A stretch of DNA of 64,000 bases from the NCBI GenBank assembly GCA_016196925.1, contig JACPWS010000046.1, forward strand, positions 1 through 64,000, written 5' to 3'. Made by a program: the position numbers and the translations under genes. Source of the DNA: Burkholderiales bacterium. GTDB lineage: Bacteria; Pseudomonadota; Gammaproteobacteria; Burkholderiales; Burkholderiaceae_D. Positions 34,743 through 45,565 of this stretch are shown piece after piece; positions within the stretch are counted from its first letter, which is position 1; each line of letters starts with the position of its first letter. The notes under the pieces are model-generated. The model saw nothing but the letters and a program-made list of their open reading frames with translations. It made no database searches and was not told the origin of the DNA.

Positions 34743-37559
34743 ATGTCTGACAAAATGCATAACCATAAAAGTTCGTCTATGATCTCCCTGGGACGCAAGG
34801 CGTTGAGCGCAGCAGTGGCTTCGTCCTTGCTGTTAATGTCTAGTGCGCATGCAACCGGTTTGGGGCGTCTTACAGTCTTATCCTCGCTCGGGCAACCGCT
34901 GCGCGCCGAGATAGAACTGACTTCGCCGAGTAAGGAGGAAGTCAGTTCTCTGGTTCCCAGGCTCGCTTCGGTCGAGGCTTTCCGCCAGGCGAATATCGAC
35001 TTCAATTCCGCCTTGCTGTCGCTGCGGTTTTCGGTTGAGCAACGCGGTGCGGGCTACGTCATCCGTATCAGTTCTAGCCAGTCAATTAACGAACCTTTCG
35101 TTGACTTGTTGCTGGAGTTGAATTCTTCCAATGGCAAGCTGCTGCGTGAATACACCTTCTTGCTTGATCCTGCCGAGTTGCGCAATAGCCAGTCGCCGCA
35201 GGTGGCAAACCCGGTGAGTGTTGCGGGGCAGCCACAAGGGCCAGTCGCCGCAGCAACTGCGTCACGTCCTGCCCCGGTGGCCGGTGCCGTTCCTTCTGCA
35301 GGCAGAAGCGGGTCAAAAGTATCAGAAGTTAAGCGGGAAGCCGGAGCTGCTGGCGACTATCAGGTAAAGGCCGGCGACACGCTGAGTAAAATCGCGGGCA
35401 ATTACAGGTCGGAAGGGGTGTCTCTGGATCAAATGCTGGTCAGTTTATATCGGGCCAATCCTCGCGCTTTTGTCGGCAATAATATGAACCGCCTCAAGTC
35501 GGGTCAGATTTTGACGGTACCCGATGCGGAATCCGTGCGCGCCAATAGCGGCAGTAATGGGCAGGCGCACTCGGTCGTGATGGCGCATGCAGCCGATTTC
35601 AACGCTTACCGCAATAAGCTCGCAGGGCAGGTGGCGGCGGCGCCGGCAGAAAAAGTCGTCGCCGGCAAGCAAACCGCCGGCGGTACGATCACGGCAAAAG
35701 TCAAGGAAGTGCCGACCGCGACTAGCGAATCGCCTGATAAGTTGAAATTATCCAAGGTGGCGCCAGCCGCCTCAGCTAAAGGCGCGACCGGAAAAGCGGC
35801 AAGCGAAGAAGATAAACTGGCAAAAGAGAAGGCCGTTGCCGATGCCAATGCGCGCGTCAAAGAGCTGGAAAAAAATGTCGGCGATTTGCAAAAATTGCTG
35901 GAAGTGAAGAATAAGGATCTGGCTGCCAAGCAGGCTGAAGTCAGCGCAAAAGAACAAAAAAAACCGGCAGAGACTAAGATCGCGTCCGGCGATAAGGCGT
36001 CGGCTGCCGCGGTGACGGTGCTGCCTGCTTCGTCTGCGCCGGCGCAGGTCGCGGTAGCGCCTGTTACTGCCTCGGCGGCGAGCGCGCCTGCTTCTGCGCC
36101 GGTTAAGCCGGTAGCGAAGCGCAAGCCTGTAGCCCCGCCGCCACCTCCGCCTGAGCCGGGTTTCTTTGATAGTTTGATGGATAACCCTTTACTGTTGCCT
36201 GGCGTTGCTATCCTGGCTTTGTTGGGCGGTTATGGCATATTTGCCAGCCGTCGCAAAAAAAAGCAGCAGCAATTTGAAGATAGTATTTTGACCGGTTCCA
36301 GCATGAAGGCGAACTCCATGTTCGGCTCTACCGGCGGACAGAGTGTGGACACCAACAACAGCGTATTCAACTCTAATTTTGCCCCTTCGGCCAGTCAACT
36401 GGATGCGAATGAAGTCGATCCGGTTGCCGAGGCAGATGTTTATATCGCTTACGGTCGCGATTCGCAGGCCGAAGAAATATTAAAAGAAGCGCTGAGAACG
36501 CAACCGGATCGGCATGCCGTCAGGGTTAAGTTGTTGGAAATTTATTTCGCCCGTAAAGATGTAAAAATGTTTGAACGCCTCGCCAGCGAGTTGTACGGCA
36601 TGACGAGCGGCGAGGGTGAGGAATGGGGGCAGGCTGCGTCCATGGGTATCGCGCTTGAGCCTGGCAATCCTTTGTATGCGGGCGGGAAAGCGAAGCCTGA
36701 AGCGGCAGCGGCATCTGGATTAGGTTCGGGTACGCAATCGCTGGAAGATCTTGATCCTGATGCCTTGCTCGCCAACTCTTTGTCGCAAGATATGCTTGAG
36801 TCTATTAGCATTATCGATACCGCCGCCAAGGATAAAGACCGCGCCGAGATTGTTGCGGCGCCAGTTGGAGCAGAGCCTGAAGCGCCGGATGCCGCCATGT
36901 TGGATTTTGATTTGGATATCCCAAGTGCGATCGAGCCTGAGGTGCCTAAGATACCGGAGCCGGTTATAAAAGCCCCGGTGGTCGAAGAGATTAGCGGCAG
37001 CCCTGAAGTTGATTTCGGCATCATCGATTTTGATTTTGGTGATAAAGAGCAAAAACCGGTTGAGCATGAGCCTGAGGTGCGGGCGCCAGAAATTGAGAAG
37101 CTGGAGCTTGATCTGGGTACTCTCGAATTTGCTGCGCAGGCAGATGTAAAAGCGGAGGCGCCTCTGGAGCCCTTGCCGGTTGACTTGGGCGCGAGTGCGA
37201 ACGAAGAGATTTCCCTGGAGCCGGTAGTTGCCGAAGCTGCCCATGCCGCTGCTGATGTGGCTGAAAATGCTACGCAAGGCACGGGATTGCCAGAAGTCGC
37301 CTCTGCTTTTGAGTTTGATTTGTCAGGCATCGATCTGAATCTTGAGCAAATGGAAGCCGTTAAGTCTGAAGCCGCGTCCACTGCGGCGGCGGATAGCCCG
37401 GTTTATAATGCAGAAATGGCGACCAAGCTCGATCTCGCCGTGGCTTACCATGAGATCGGGGATAAAGAGGGCGCGCGCGAATTGCTGGATGAGGTATTAA
37501 GGGGCGGCACGCCGGAGCAAATAGAAAAAGCGAAGACCATGCTTGCTCAGTTATCCTGA
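34743..37559 (+). CDS. fimV: FimV-type polar hub / pilus assembly protein
   Basis: 938 aa. Signal peptide (ALSAAVASSLLLMSSAHA), the FimV N-terminal domain (LGRLTVLSSLGQPLRAEIEL), a LysM peptidoglycan-binding domain (about 210-262), a coiled-coil region, a Pro-rich run, one transmembrane helix (LLPGVAILALLGGYGIFA, about 478-495), a long acidic cytoplasmic part and the conserved C-terminal TPR-like cap (LDLAVAYHEIGDKEGARELLDEVL). FimV proteins organise cell poles, type IV pili and cAMP or c-di-GMP signalling in relatives. No clear Shine-Dalgarno; the start could also be the ATG 12 codons on. Confidence 0.92.
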   Translation: MSDKMHNHKSSSMISLGRKALSAAVASSLLLMSSAHATGLGRLTVLSSLGQPLRAEIELTSPSKEEVSSLVPRLASVEAFRQANIDFNSALLSLRFSVEQRGAGYVIRISSSQSINEPFVDLLLELNSSNGKLLREYTFLLDPAELRNSQSPQVANPVSVAGQPQGPVAAATASRPAPVAGAVPSAGRSGSKVSEVKREAGAAGDYQVKAGDTLSKIAGNYRSEGVSLDQMLVSLYRANPRAFVGNNMNRLKSGQILTVPDAESVRANSGSNGQAHSVVMAHAADFNAYRNKLAGQVAAAPAEKVVAGKQTAGGTITAKVKEVPTATSESPDKLKLSKVAPAASAKGATGKAASEEDKLAKEKAVADANARVKELEKNVGDLQKLLEVKNKDLAAKQAEVSAKEQKKPAETKIASGDKASAAAVTVLPASSAPAQVAVAPVTASAASAPASAPVKPVAKRKPVAPPPPPPEPGFFDSLMDNPLLLPGVAILALLGGYGIFASRRKKKQQQFEDSILTGSSMKANSMFGSTGGQSVDTNNSVFNSNFAPSASQLDANEVDPVAEADVYIAYGRDSQAEEILKEALRTQPDRHAVRVKLLEIYFARKDVKMFERLASELYGMTSGEGEEWGQAASMGIALEPGNPLYAGGKAKPEAAAASGLGSGTQSLEDLDPDALLANSLSQDMLESISIIDTAAKDKDRAEIVAAPVGAEPEAPDAAMLDFDLDIPSAIEPEVPKIPEPVIKAPVVEEISGSPEVDFGIIDFDFGDKEQKPVEHEPEVRAPEIEKLELDLGTLEFAAQADVKAEAPLEPLPVDLGASANEEISLEPVVAEAAHAAADVAENATQGTGLPEVASAFEFDLSGIDLNLEQMEAVKSEAASTAAADSPVYNAEMATKLDLAVAYHEIGDKEGARELLDEVLRGGTPEQIEKAKTMLAQLS

Positions 37560-37579
37560 TTATTTGAACTGAAGTGATG

Positions 37580-37612
37580 CGGGCGCAGCGTTTGTTTGCG
37601 CCCGTTTTTTAT
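37580..37612 (+). terminator. Terminator after fimV
   Basis: CGGGCGCA (37580-37587) / TGCGCCCG (37597-37604), then TTTTTT. It lies directly before truA. Confidence 0.88.
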
Positions 37613-37634
37613 TTATATTTGCAATGGAAATGTG

Positions 37635-38450
37635 GTGAAACGTCTGGTTTTAGGGGTGCAATACGATGGTAGCTGCTGGCATGGCTGGCAGACTCAACCG
37701 TCCGGCGACACGGTGCAGGATGCGCTTGAGCGCGCACTTGCCGCGTTTAGCAATTCAAAAATTACCACTACCTGTGCCGGACGCACCGACGCCGGTGTGC
37801 ACGGTATCGAGCAAGTGATACATTTTGATACCGGACTGGAGCGCAGCGCTTATTCCTGGGTGAATGGGGTGAATGCTTTTTTGCCAGGAACGGTTGCCGT
37901 ACAATGGGCAAAAGAGCTGATGCTTGATGAAGAATCGGATGATAATTTTCACGCACGATTCAGCGCGCGTGCACGTACCTATCATTACCTGCTGTACAAC
38001 AGTAATATCCGTTCCCCGATGTGGCTCGGGCGCGCCGGATGGGTGTTTCGGCCTTTGGATGTGGACAGGATGCGCGAAGCCGCGGAGCATCTGATTGGCG
38101 AGCATGACTTTAGCGTATTTCGCGCGTCGGGGTGTCAAGCCAAATCGCCGCTTAAACATATGTATGGCATACAAATCAGGCGTCGCGGGGAAATGATCGT
38201 GTTTACTTTGCGCGCCAGCGCATTTTTACATCACATGGTGCGTAATATTGTCGGCTCTTTAATATTCGTCGGTACAGGTAAGCGTGACACAGGCTGGATC
38301 GCAGAATTGCTGGCGAGCCGGAATCGCAGTCTGGCGGCGCCTACGTTTATGCCCGATGGATTGTACCTGGCAAAAATTGATTACGACGATAAATGGGACT
38401 TGCCGCAGAAGAATAGCGAGGAAACATTGGGAATGTTGTCTTTTTTATAG
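37635..38450 (+). CDS. truA: tRNA pseudouridine(38-40) synthase
   Basis: 271-aa enzyme that converts U38-U40 of tRNA anticodon stems to pseudouridine. The catalytic Asp is in [11 protein letters not shown]. The GTG at 37635 with GGA 6 nt upstream gives [18 protein letters not shown] at the N-terminus and the family length (E. coli 270); a frame extending to 37596 would enter the fimV terminator. GTG 37632 is an alternative. Confidence 0.95.
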   Translation: MKRLVLGVQYDGSCWHGWQTQPSGDTVQDALERALAAFSNSKITTTCAGRTDAGVHGIEQVIHFDTGLERSAYSWVNGVNAFLPGTVAVQWAKELMLDEESDDNFHARFSARARTYHYLLYNSNIRSPMWLGRAGWVFRPLDVDRMREAAEHLIGEHDFSVFRASGCQAKSPLKHMYGIQIRRRGEMIVFTLRASAFLHHMVRNIVGSLIFVGTGKRDTGWIAELLASRNRSLAAPTFMPDGLYLAKIDYDDKWDLPQKNSEETLGMLSFL

Positions 38451-38503
38451 TCTTACTGCGGCTTCTGCCAGATGATTTCTGGGCTTTTCAGGTCGAAATC
38501 CGG

Positions 38504-38578
38504 TAAAATGGCGTTTTGCATAATCCAAACAGAAGGCGCTCGCCTGGGGATAATTGCCCAGCTCAGAGCGCTTTTTTT
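38504..38578 (+). ncRNA. Short leader or small RNA upstream of lepA
   Basis: A -10-like TAAAAT (38504-38509) is followed by a two-part hairpin: GCGCTC (38536-38541) with GAGCGC (38566-38571), and inside it CTGGG (38544-38548) with CCCAG (38557-38561). Seven T's follow. A transcript from about 38516 would be some 60 nt and end here, 44 bp before lepA. It may be an attenuator or a stand-alone small RNA; the -35 is weak. Confidence 0.5.
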
Positions 38579-38621
38579 GTAACCGGTATTCGGTTCTCTT
38601 TCGCATTCTTTCGTATTTTTA

Positions 38622-40415
38622 ATGAATAACATCCGCAATTTTTCGATTATTGCCCATATTGATCACGGCAAATCCACCCTCGCTGACCGCATTATCCAGC
38701 TTTGCGGCGGCTTGTCCGACCGTGAGATGGAAGCGCAGGTGCTCGACTCGATGGACATCGAACGTGAGCGCGGCATTACCATCAAGGCTCAGACGGCGGC
38801 GCTGAATTACAAAGCACGTGATGGGGTGGTATATAACCTCAACCTGATCGATACTCCGGGGCATGTGGACTTTAGCTATGAAGTGAGCCGTTCCTTGTCA
38901 GCTTGCGAGGGCGCGCTGTTGGTGGTGGATGCATCGCAAGGCGTAGAGGCGCAGACCGTTGCTAATTGTTATACGGCGATTGAGTTGGGCGTGGAGGTGG
39001 TGCCGGTCTTGAATAAGATAGATTTACCATCGGCTGACCCAGAAAATGCCTGCTCCGAGATCGAAGAAGTGATCGGTATTGATGCCAGCGACGCAGTCCA
39101 CTGCTCGGCCAAGACCGGCCTGGGTGTGCAGGATGTATTGGAGTCCCTGATTGCTAAAGTGCCGCCCCCAAAGGGCGACGCCACGGCACCGCTGCAAGCC
39201 TTGATTATCGATTCCTGGTTCGACAACTATGTCGGGGTAGTCATGCTGGTGCGTATCGTCAACGGCACGTTGCGCCCGAAAGATAAAATCTTGTTCATGG
39301 CGACCGGGGCGCAACATCTGGTTGAGAGCGTGGGCGTGTTTACACCGAAATCTTTGAGCCGGGAAGCACTCTCTGCGGGGCAGGTAGGTTTCATTATTGC
39401 CGGCATTAAGGAGCTGAAGGACGCTAAAGTCGGCGATACTGTCACTATTGCCAATAAGCCCGCGCTCGCACCGTTGCCGGGATTTAAAGAGGTTCAGCCG
39501 CAAGTGTTTGCCGGCTTGTTCCCGGTCGAGGCGAATCAGTACGACGCGTTGCGCGATTCCCTGGAAAAACTCAAGCTCAACGATGCCGCCCTGATGTATG
39601 AGCCTGAAGTGTCGCAGGCCCTGGGCTTCGGCTTCCGGTGTGGCTTCCTAGGTTTGCTGCACATGGAAATCGTGCAAGAGCGACTCGAGCGCGAATTCGA
39701 CATGGATTTGATCACGACGGCGCCGACTGTGGTGTATGAAGTGGTGATGGGCGACGGCAGCATCCTGATGGTGGATAATCCGTCCAAAATGCCGGAGCCG
39801 TCACGGATAGAAGAAATTCGCGAGCCTATCGTCACCGTCAATCTGTACATGCCGCAGGAATATGTGGGCTCTGTTATTACGCTTTGCACTCAGAAGCGCG
39901 GTGTGCAACTGGATATGAGTTATCACGGCCGACAAGTCAAGCTGACTTATGAAATGCCGATGGCAGAGATAGTGCTGGATTTCTTTGATCGGCTGAAATC
40001 GACTTCGCGCGGTTATGCTTCTATGGATTACGAGTTCAAAGAATATAGGGCCGCCGACGTGGTCAAGGTCGATATGCTGATTAACAGCGAAAAAGTGGAT
40101 GCGCTGGCGATTATCGTACATAGAGCTAACAGCCAGTTCAGGGGGCGCGCAGTGGCGGCCAAGATGCGCGAACTGATCCCGCGTCAGATGTTTGACGTAG
40201 CGATTCAGGCTGCCATCGGATCGAACATTATCTCGCGTGAGAATGTCAAAGCCTTGCGCAAGAATGTGCTGGCCAAATGCTACGGTGGCGATATCAGCCG
40301 TAAACGTAAATTGCTGGAGAAACAAAAGGCCGGTAAAAAACGCATGAAACAGGTTGGCTCGGTGGAAATTCCGCAAGAAGCATTTTTGGCGATTTTACAA
40401 GTGGATGAGAAATGA
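38622..40415 (+). CDS. lepA: Elongation factor 4 (LepA)
   Basis: 597-aa translational GTPase that back-translocates stalled ribosomes and aids initiation-related steps. G1 [14 protein letters not shown]2 [10 protein letters not shown]3 DTPGHVDF and G4 NKIDLPSAD are intact. The C-terminal LepA-specific domain with [30 protein letters not shown] is present. First gene of a dense operon; overlaps lepB by 4 nt. The rpoE-rseA-mucD genes often found upstream in relatives are not here. Confidence 0.98.
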   Translation: MNNIRNFSIIAHIDHGKSTLADRIIQLCGGLSDREMEAQVLDSMDIERERGITIKAQTAALNYKARDGVVYNLNLIDTPGHVDFSYEVSRSLSACEGALLVVDASQGVEAQTVANCYTAIELGVEVVPVLNKIDLPSADPENACSEIEEVIGIDASDAVHCSAKTGLGVQDVLESLIAKVPPPKGDATAPLQALIIDSWFDNYVGVVMLVRIVNGTLRPKDKILFMATGAQHLVESVGVFTPKSLSREALSAGQVGFIIAGIKELKDAKVGDTVTIANKPALAPLPGFKEVQPQVFAGLFPVEANQYDALRDSLEKLKLNDAALMYEPEVSQALGFGFRCGFLGLLHMEIVQERLEREFDMDLITTAPTVVYEVVMGDGSILMVDNPSKMPEPSRIEEIREPIVTVNLYMPQEYVGSVITLCTQKRGVQLDMSYHGRQVKLTYEMPMAEIVLDFFDRLKSTSRGYASMDYEFKEYRAADVVKVDMLINSEKVDALAIIVHRANSQFRGRAVAAKMRELIPRQMFDVAIQAAIGSNIISRENVKALRKNVLAKCYGGDISRKRKLLEKQKAGKKRMKQVGSVEIPQEAFLAILQVDEK

Positions 40416-41323
40416 GTTTGCAAACAATTTTAGGGAATTTTGCGTTAATTCTGTTTGTCTTGACTATCCTGACCGGCATCGTCTGGTTTCTTGATGTCTT
40501 TGTGCTGGCGAAACAAAGACGCTTGACCGCGGATACGGCTTTGGCTGAGTGGGATGCAAGAGAAAAGAAGCTTTTGCTGGATGGGATTGAAGTCGATCAA
40601 CGTGGTAGGGCTCAGCTTGAAGAGCGTTTGCTGAAGCAACCATTATGGATAGAGTACTCGGGTAGCTTCTTCCCGGTGATCGCTTTGGTGTTTTTTCTGA
40701 GATCTTTTCTTTACGAGCCTTTCAAAATCCCATCCAGTTCGATGTTGCCTACCTTGTTGGTCGGGGATTTGATTTTGGTAAATAAATTCACTTATGGAAT
40801 ACGTTTGCCAATTATCAATAAAAAGGTGATTGAACTGAATCAGCCCCAGCGCGGCGACGTCATGGTATTTAAATACCCGGAAGACCCGGCGGTAGACTAT
40901 ATTAAACGTGTAGTCGGTGTGCCAGGTGACAAAATTGTGTATAAAAACAAACGCTTATCAGTCAATGGTAAAGATCTTTCCTACCAGGTTTTGCCTGATT
41001 TTCTTGATGAAGAACGTTTGAGTTATTTTAGGCAATTCACAGAAAACTTAACTGGCGTCCAACACAACATACTCAACGACGACCAGGCTCCGGTATTTGT
41101 ACGTGATCCGCATAATTTTCCGAAACGCGATATGTGCAACTATGATAATGAAGGGTTTGCCTGCACCGTACCGCAAGGGCAATACTTCATGATGGGCGAT
41201 AATCGCGACAATAGTCTCGACAGTCGCTATTGGGGTTTTGTGCCCGATCAGAATATTGTTGGCAAGGCATTTTTCGTATGGATGAATCTAGGCAATATTA
41301 AGCGCATAGGCAGTTTTCATTAA
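40412..41323 (+). CDS. lepB: Signal peptidase I
   Basis: 303-aa inner-membrane endopeptidase that removes Sec and Tat signal peptides. Two N-terminal membrane segments (about 8-33 and 84-100), then the catalytic dyad Ser110 (PSSSMLPTL) and Lys165 (DYIKRVVG). The [16 protein letters not shown] box E is intact. Overlaps lepA by 4 nt. Confidence 0.97.
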   Translation: MSLQTILGNFALILFVLTILTGIVWFLDVFVLAKQRRLTADTALAEWDAREKKLLLDGIEVDQRGRAQLEERLLKQPLWIEYSGSFFPVIALVFFLRSFLYEPFKIPSSSMLPTLLVGDLILVNKFTYGIRLPIINKKVIELNQPQRGDVMVFKYPEDPAVDYIKRVVGVPGDKIVYKNKRLSVNGKDLSYQVLPDFLDEERLSYFRQFTENLTGVQHNILNDDQAPVFVRDPHNFPKRDMCNYDNEGFACTVPQGQYFMMGDNRDNSLDSRYWGFVPDQNIVGKAFFVWMNLGNIKRIGSFH

Positions 41324-41352
41324 TATTCACGCTATCAGCGGAGCGGCAAATT

Positions 41353-41748
41353 ATGCAAAAAAAACAATTTTCACGACTGCAACATCAGCGCGGCATTTCT
41401 TTAATCGGCCTGATTCTGTCTCTGGGCGTGATTATCCTGATCGCCATGTTGGCAATGAAAGTGGTGCCTACGGTAATTGAATTCGTTTCGATAAAAAAAG
41501 CAGCGCAGGCCGCTAAGGATGCTGGTTCTACCGTGCGCGAGATTCAGGCTTCATTCGATAAACAGGCTGCGGCCGGGTATTTTGATGCCATCTCGGGCAA
41601 AGATCTTTCGGTCACTAAAAATGGCGATGAGATAGAAGTCAGTTTTGCTTACCAAAAGAAGATTCCGCTGTTTGGCCCCGCCAGTTTGTTGCTGGAATAC
41701 ACCGCTACCACAGCTAAGAGTGGTGTCGCCGCCAAAAAGCCAGAATAA
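41353..41748 (+). CDS. DUF4845 membrane protein
   Basis: 131 aa, one N-terminal transmembrane helix (about 15-36, RGISLIGLILSLGVIILIAM) that resembles a pseudopilin N-terminus, then a small soluble domain. Conserved between lepB and rnc in Burkholderiales; function unknown. Confidence 0.88.
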   Translation: MQKKQFSRLQHQRGISLIGLILSLGVIILIAMLAMKVVPTVIEFVSIKKAAQAAKDAGSTVREIQASFDKQAAAGYFDAISGKDLSVTKNGDEIEVSFAYQKKIPLFGPASLLLEYTATTAKSGVAAKKPE

Positions 41749-41760
41749 GCAGATTTTCGT

Positions 41761-42636
41761 ATGAATGAACAACTATTGCAAAAAAGACTGGGTTACCAGT
41801 TCAGTAACGCCGCTTTGTTACAGCAGGCACTGACACACCGGAGCCACAGCATTTTGCATAATGAACGCCTTGAATTCCTCGGCGATTCTATTTTGAATTG
41901 TGTTGTCGCATCTTTGTTGTTCGATAGCTTTGCCGATATTGACGAGGGTGATTTGTCGCGTGTGCGGGCCAATCTCGTTAAGCAGCAATCTTTGTATGAA
42001 ATTGCACAAAGAATAGAGTTATCCCAATTTTTGCGCCTCGGAGAAGGCGAGCTGAAATCGGGCGGCTTCCGTCGGCCGTCAATTTTAGCCGACACGCTCG
42101 AAGCCTTGTTTGGCGCGGTGTTTCTGGATGCGGGCTTTGAGGCGGCCAGAAACGTTATCAAGTTGCTGTATGCACCGGTATTGGCCGCGGTCGATCCGAC
42201 GACCCTTGGCAAAGATGCAAAAACCTTGTTGCAAGAATTTTTGCAGAGTAAAAAAATTGCTCTGCCTCAGTACAATGTTGTTGCCACGCATGGCGCTGCC
42301 CATAATCAGGAATTTGAAATCGAATGCCTGGTGCCTAAGCTGGAGATCCAGGTATTTGGCACTGGCGGTAGCCGGCGCGCCGGCGAACAAGCCGCTGCCA
42401 AGCTGGCATTGGACACGGCATTGGCATTGCTGGAGCGCACCCCTGCGGCACGCAAGGGAAAACCGCGTACGGCACAGTTGAAGCTTGCTGGTATTGCAAC
42501 TGTGCAATCTGACGCTGCAAGCGAAACAAGAAAATCGGCCGGCACACAAAAAATCCAGGCGGACGCCGATCTCGGACAGAAATCTGCCGTATCGACTGAG
42601 CCTGTCGCACCAAATCACCATCCTAAAACAGCATGA
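41761..42636 (+). CDS. rnc: Ribonuclease III
   Basis: 291-aa double-strand-specific endoribonuclease for rRNA and mRNA processing. The catalytic signature [13 protein letters not shown] is intact, with a second acidic site ([13 protein letters not shown]), and the dsRNA-binding domain follows (about 155-225). A C-terminal extension of about 60 residues rich in Ala/Lys/Gln is beyond the E. coli length and looks disordered. Overlaps era by 4 nt. Confidence 0.97.
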   Translation: MNEQLLQKRLGYQFSNAALLQQALTHRSHSILHNERLEFLGDSILNCVVASLLFDSFADIDEGDLSRVRANLVKQQSLYEIAQRIELSQFLRLGEGELKSGGFRRPSILADTLEALFGAVFLDAGFEAARNVIKLLYAPVLAAVDPTTLGKDAKTLLQEFLQSKKIALPQYNVVATHGAAHNQEFEIECLVPKLEIQVFGTGGSRRAGEQAAAKLALDTALALLERTPAARKGKPRTAQLKLAGIATVQSDAASETRKSAGTQKIQADADLGQKSAVSTEPVAPNHHPKTA

Positions 42637-43535
42637 CCGAACTTATAGATAATCCTGAATTCCGTTGCGGTTATATCGCTATCGTAGGGCGGCCGAATGT
42701 CGGCAAGTCGACTTTGATGAACGCCCTGATAGGCGCAAAAGTCAGCATCACTTCACGCAAGGCACAGACTACCCGTCATAGAATTACCGGCATTCAAACC
42801 AAAGACAATACGCAGTATGTGTATATAGACACGCCAGGGTTTCAGACGCGCCATTCAAATGCACTGAACCGCACTCTGAACCGTACCGTTACCACGACGC
42901 TGACCGCTGCCGATGTGATTCTCTTCATCATAGAGGCGGGCACTTTTGGACCGGCCGATCAGCAAGTGCTGAATTTGTTGCCGAAGAACGTACCTTGCAT
43001 TCTGGTGATTAATAAATCGGATCGCATCAAAGATAAAGCCGTGATGATGCCTTTTGCGCAAAAAATTGCGGTGTTACATCCATTTGCGGCAATTGTGCCG
43101 GTATCGGCTACCTTACGCTTCCAACTCGATAACCTGGAAGGCGAAGCCAGGAAATATTTGCCGCTGAATCCGCCGATGTTTGCCGAGGACGATATTACCG
43201 ATCGCAGCGAGAAATTTCTTGCTGCCGAAATCGTTCGTGAAAAGCTGTTCCGTTTCGTCGGCGATGAATTGCCCTACACCAGCACCGTCGTGATAGAAAA
43301 ATTCGAACAGGAAGGTAATTTACGCCGTGTTTTCGTCGCCATTCTGGTGGACCGCGATGGGCATAAATCGATGGTGATAGGCAACAAGGGCGCCCGTCTG
43401 AAAGACATTTCCAGTCAGGCCAGGCAAGACATGGAGAAATTGTTTGGCGGTCCGGTTTATCTGGAAATCTGGGTGAAGGTGAAGTCCGGCTGGGCAGACA
43501 ATGAAGCCGGTTTGCGCGCTTACGGTTACGAATAA
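42633..43535 (+). CDS. era: GTPase Era
   Basis: 300-aa GTPase that checks 16S rRNA 3'-end maturation. G1 [17 protein letters not shown]3 DTPGFQ, G4 NKSD and a C-terminal KH domain ([22 protein letters not shown]). Translationally coupled to rnc. Confidence 0.98.
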   Translation: MTELIDNPEFRCGYIAIVGRPNVGKSTLMNALIGAKVSITSRKAQTTRHRITGIQTKDNTQYVYIDTPGFQTRHSNALNRTLNRTVTTTLTAADVILFIIEAGTFGPADQQVLNLLPKNVPCILVINKSDRIKDKAVMMPFAQKIAVLHPFAAIVPVSATLRFQLDNLEGEARKYLPLNPPMFAEDDITDRSEKFLAAEIVREKLFRFVGDELPYTSTVVIEKFEQEGNLRRVFVAILVDRDGHKSMVIGNKGARLKDISSQARQDMEKLFGGPVYLEIWVKVKSGWADNEAGLRAYGYE

Positions 43536-43543
43536 TACTTTCT

Positions 43544-44389
43544 ATGACTGATCAGGCAGTTGCGTTGGATAGTGAAGGGAACAGTGGCTCTGAAACGGCT
43601 GCTTCAATCGACGCATTAACGCCTGTCCTTGTCCCCAAAAAGACAGCTCCGCCACGGGCCAGAAAATTTGCGGCTAAAGAGGCCCGCATCTTGGGTCAGC
43701 CAGGTTTTGTTTTGCATTCCTGGCCTTACAAAGAGACTAGCCTGATCGTCGACGTACTGACACGTGATTATGGCCGCATTGCCTTGATTGCCAAGGGCGC
43801 CAAGCGACCGCATTCGCAGTTGCGCAGCGTGCTGCAGACTTTTCAGCCGCTGCACGTAGGCTGGAGCGGCAAAGCCGATCTCCGCACTCTTATCGCGGCC
43901 GACTGGGTGGGGGGGATGCTGCCGCTGGAAAAATCCGCTTTGTTGTGTGGGTTTTACCTGAACGAATTACTGATCAAATTTTTGTTGCGCGACGAGCCGC
44001 ATCCGGCCTTGTTCGATCATTACGTGGCGACGCTGAACCAGCTCGCCCATGATGAGCCTGCCGCAATTGTACTGCGCCAGTTTGAGCTGAGCTTATTGCG
44101 TGAGTCTGGTTTGCTCGGCGATCTTACCTTGTGTACTGTAAGCCGCGAACTGGTCCGGCCCGACCTGACTTATATCGTCGATCCCGAGCGTGGCGCCAGG
44201 CCGGCCATGGCGGCTGATACCGCACCAAGAGTGCTGGGGCAAACCTTGCTGGCTATGCAGCAAGGCGACTATTCCGACCAGACTGTTCAGTATCAAAGCA
44301 AGATGTTGATGCGGTTTTTGCTCGCGTACCATCTGCACGGCACTTCACTGAATACCAGACAAATTCTGATAGACCTGCAAAATCTATGA
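43544..44389 (+). CDS. recO: DNA repair protein RecO
   Basis: 281-aa RecFOR-pathway mediator that loads RecA on SSB-coated DNA. The OB-fold starts at [36 protein letters not shown] after an N-terminal extension of about 50 residues that looks unstructured. The RecO zinc-finger cysteines are not obvious. It overlaps pdxJ by 4 nt. Confidence 0.95.
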   Translation: MTDQAVALDSEGNSGSETAASIDALTPVLVPKKTAPPRARKFAAKEARILGQPGFVLHSWPYKETSLIVDVLTRDYGRIALIAKGAKRPHSQLRSVLQTFQPLHVGWSGKADLRTLIAADWVGGMLPLEKSALLCGFYLNELLIKFLLRDEPHPALFDHYVATLNQLAHDEPAAIVLRQFELSLLRESGLLGDLTLCTVSRELVRPDLTYIVDPERGARPAMAADTAPRVLGQTLLAMQQGDYSDQTVQYQSKMLMRFLLAYHLHGTSLNTRQILIDLQNL

Positions 44390-45147
44390 ATATCCATCAA
44401 CAATCCCAGTTAATTGATCTCGGCATCAATATCGATCACGTAGCGACCCTGCGCAATGCGCGCGGCACGACTTACCCCGATCCCTTGCAAGCCGCCCTGA
44501 TGGCGGAAGAGGCGGGCGCCGATTGCATCACCCTGCACATGCGCGAAGATCGCCGCCACATCAAGGATGCCGATGTGGAGCGCATACGTCCGCAATTGCG
44601 CACCCGCATGAATCTGGAAGCGGCAGTCACCGACGAAATGATCGCGTTTGCTTGCAAGATCAAACCGCAGGATGTGTGCCTGGTGCCGGAACGCCGCGAA
44701 GAAGTAACGACAGAAGGTGGATTGGATGTGGTCCGCTATTTTTCCCGGGTGCAGGCGGCGGTGCGGCAATTGCAGGCGGCTGGCATCCGGGTTTCGCTGT
44801 TTATCGATGCCGATGCGCAGCAGATACAGGCGGCGGCCGAGGCCGGCGCAACAGCGATGGAAATCCATACCGGGCGTTATGCCGATGCCCACGATGCCAG
44901 CTTGCAGGCGCGAGAGCTCGAGCGGGTGCAGTTCGGTGCGATAGAGGGCATACGGCGCGGCTTGAAGGTGAATGCTGGCCACGGCCTGCATTACACCAAT
45001 GTGCAGGTGATCGCGGCGATACCTGAAATTACCGAATTGAATATCGGCCATGCGATAGTCGCTCAGGCGCTCTTCGTCGGCTGGCAGAAAGCCGTCAGCG
45101 ATATGAAGGCGATCATGGTCGAGGCGAGACTGGCAAAGCGCAGCTGA
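44386..45147 (+). CDS. pdxJ: Pyridoxine 5'-phosphate synthase
   Basis: 253-aa TIM-barrel enzyme that joins 1-deoxyxylulose 5-phosphate and 3-amino-2-oxopropyl phosphate into pyridoxine phosphate. Signatures [40 protein letters not shown] and [11 protein letters not shown] are present. Coupled to recO and acpS. Confidence 0.97.
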   Translation: MNIHQQSQLIDLGINIDHVATLRNARGTTYPDPLQAALMAEEAGADCITLHMREDRRHIKDADVERIRPQLRTRMNLEAAVTDEMIAFACKIKPQDVCLVPERREEVTTEGGLDVVRYFSRVQAAVRQLQAAGIRVSLFIDADAQQIQAAAEAGATAMEIHTGRYADAHDASLQARELERVQFGAIEGIRRGLKVNAGHGLHYTNVQVIAAIPEITELNIGHAIVAQALFVGWQKAVSDMKAIMVEARLAKRS

Positions 45148-45148
45148 C

Positions 45149-45565
45149 ATGATCTACGGCATCGGCACCGACATCATCCGGATTTCACGCATAGAAGCGG
45201 CGTTGGCGCGTAGCGGCGATCGCTTTGCAGAGAAAATTCTTGGTGCAGAAGAGCTGGAAAAATACCATAGACGCAAAGCTAAAGTGGCGGCGCGCGGCGT
45301 GCGCTTTCTGGCGACCCGTTTTGCCGCAAAAGAGGCGTTTTCCAAGGCGATAGGGCAGGGCATGCGGCAGCCTATGTCCTGGCACTCCATGCAAACGCTG
45401 AATGCTCCCGGTGGCCAGCCGCTGGTCAGCACCAGTGGCGCTCTGCAGCAATGGATGAAGGAGCTCGGCCTCAGTGCGCACATCTCGATCACGGATGAGA
45501 CCGAATATGCGGTGGCTTTCGTGATCGTCGAAAAAGAGACGCCGGAATTGATAGCGTATGCCTGA
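45149..45565 (+). CDS. acpS: Holo-[acyl-carrier-protein] synthase
   Basis: 138-aa phosphopantetheinyl transferase that activates ACP. The Mg-binding residues are in [13 protein letters not shown] (Asp8) and [12 protein letters not shown] (Glu). One base after the pdxJ stop; overlaps uvrC by 8 nt. Confidence 0.96.
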   Translation: MIYGIGTDIIRISRIEAALARSGDRFAEKILGAEELEKYHRRKAKVAARGVRFLATRFAAKEAFSKAIGQGMRQPMSWHSMQTLNAPGGQPLVSTSGALQQWMKELGLSAHISITDETEYAVAFVIVEKETPELIAYA

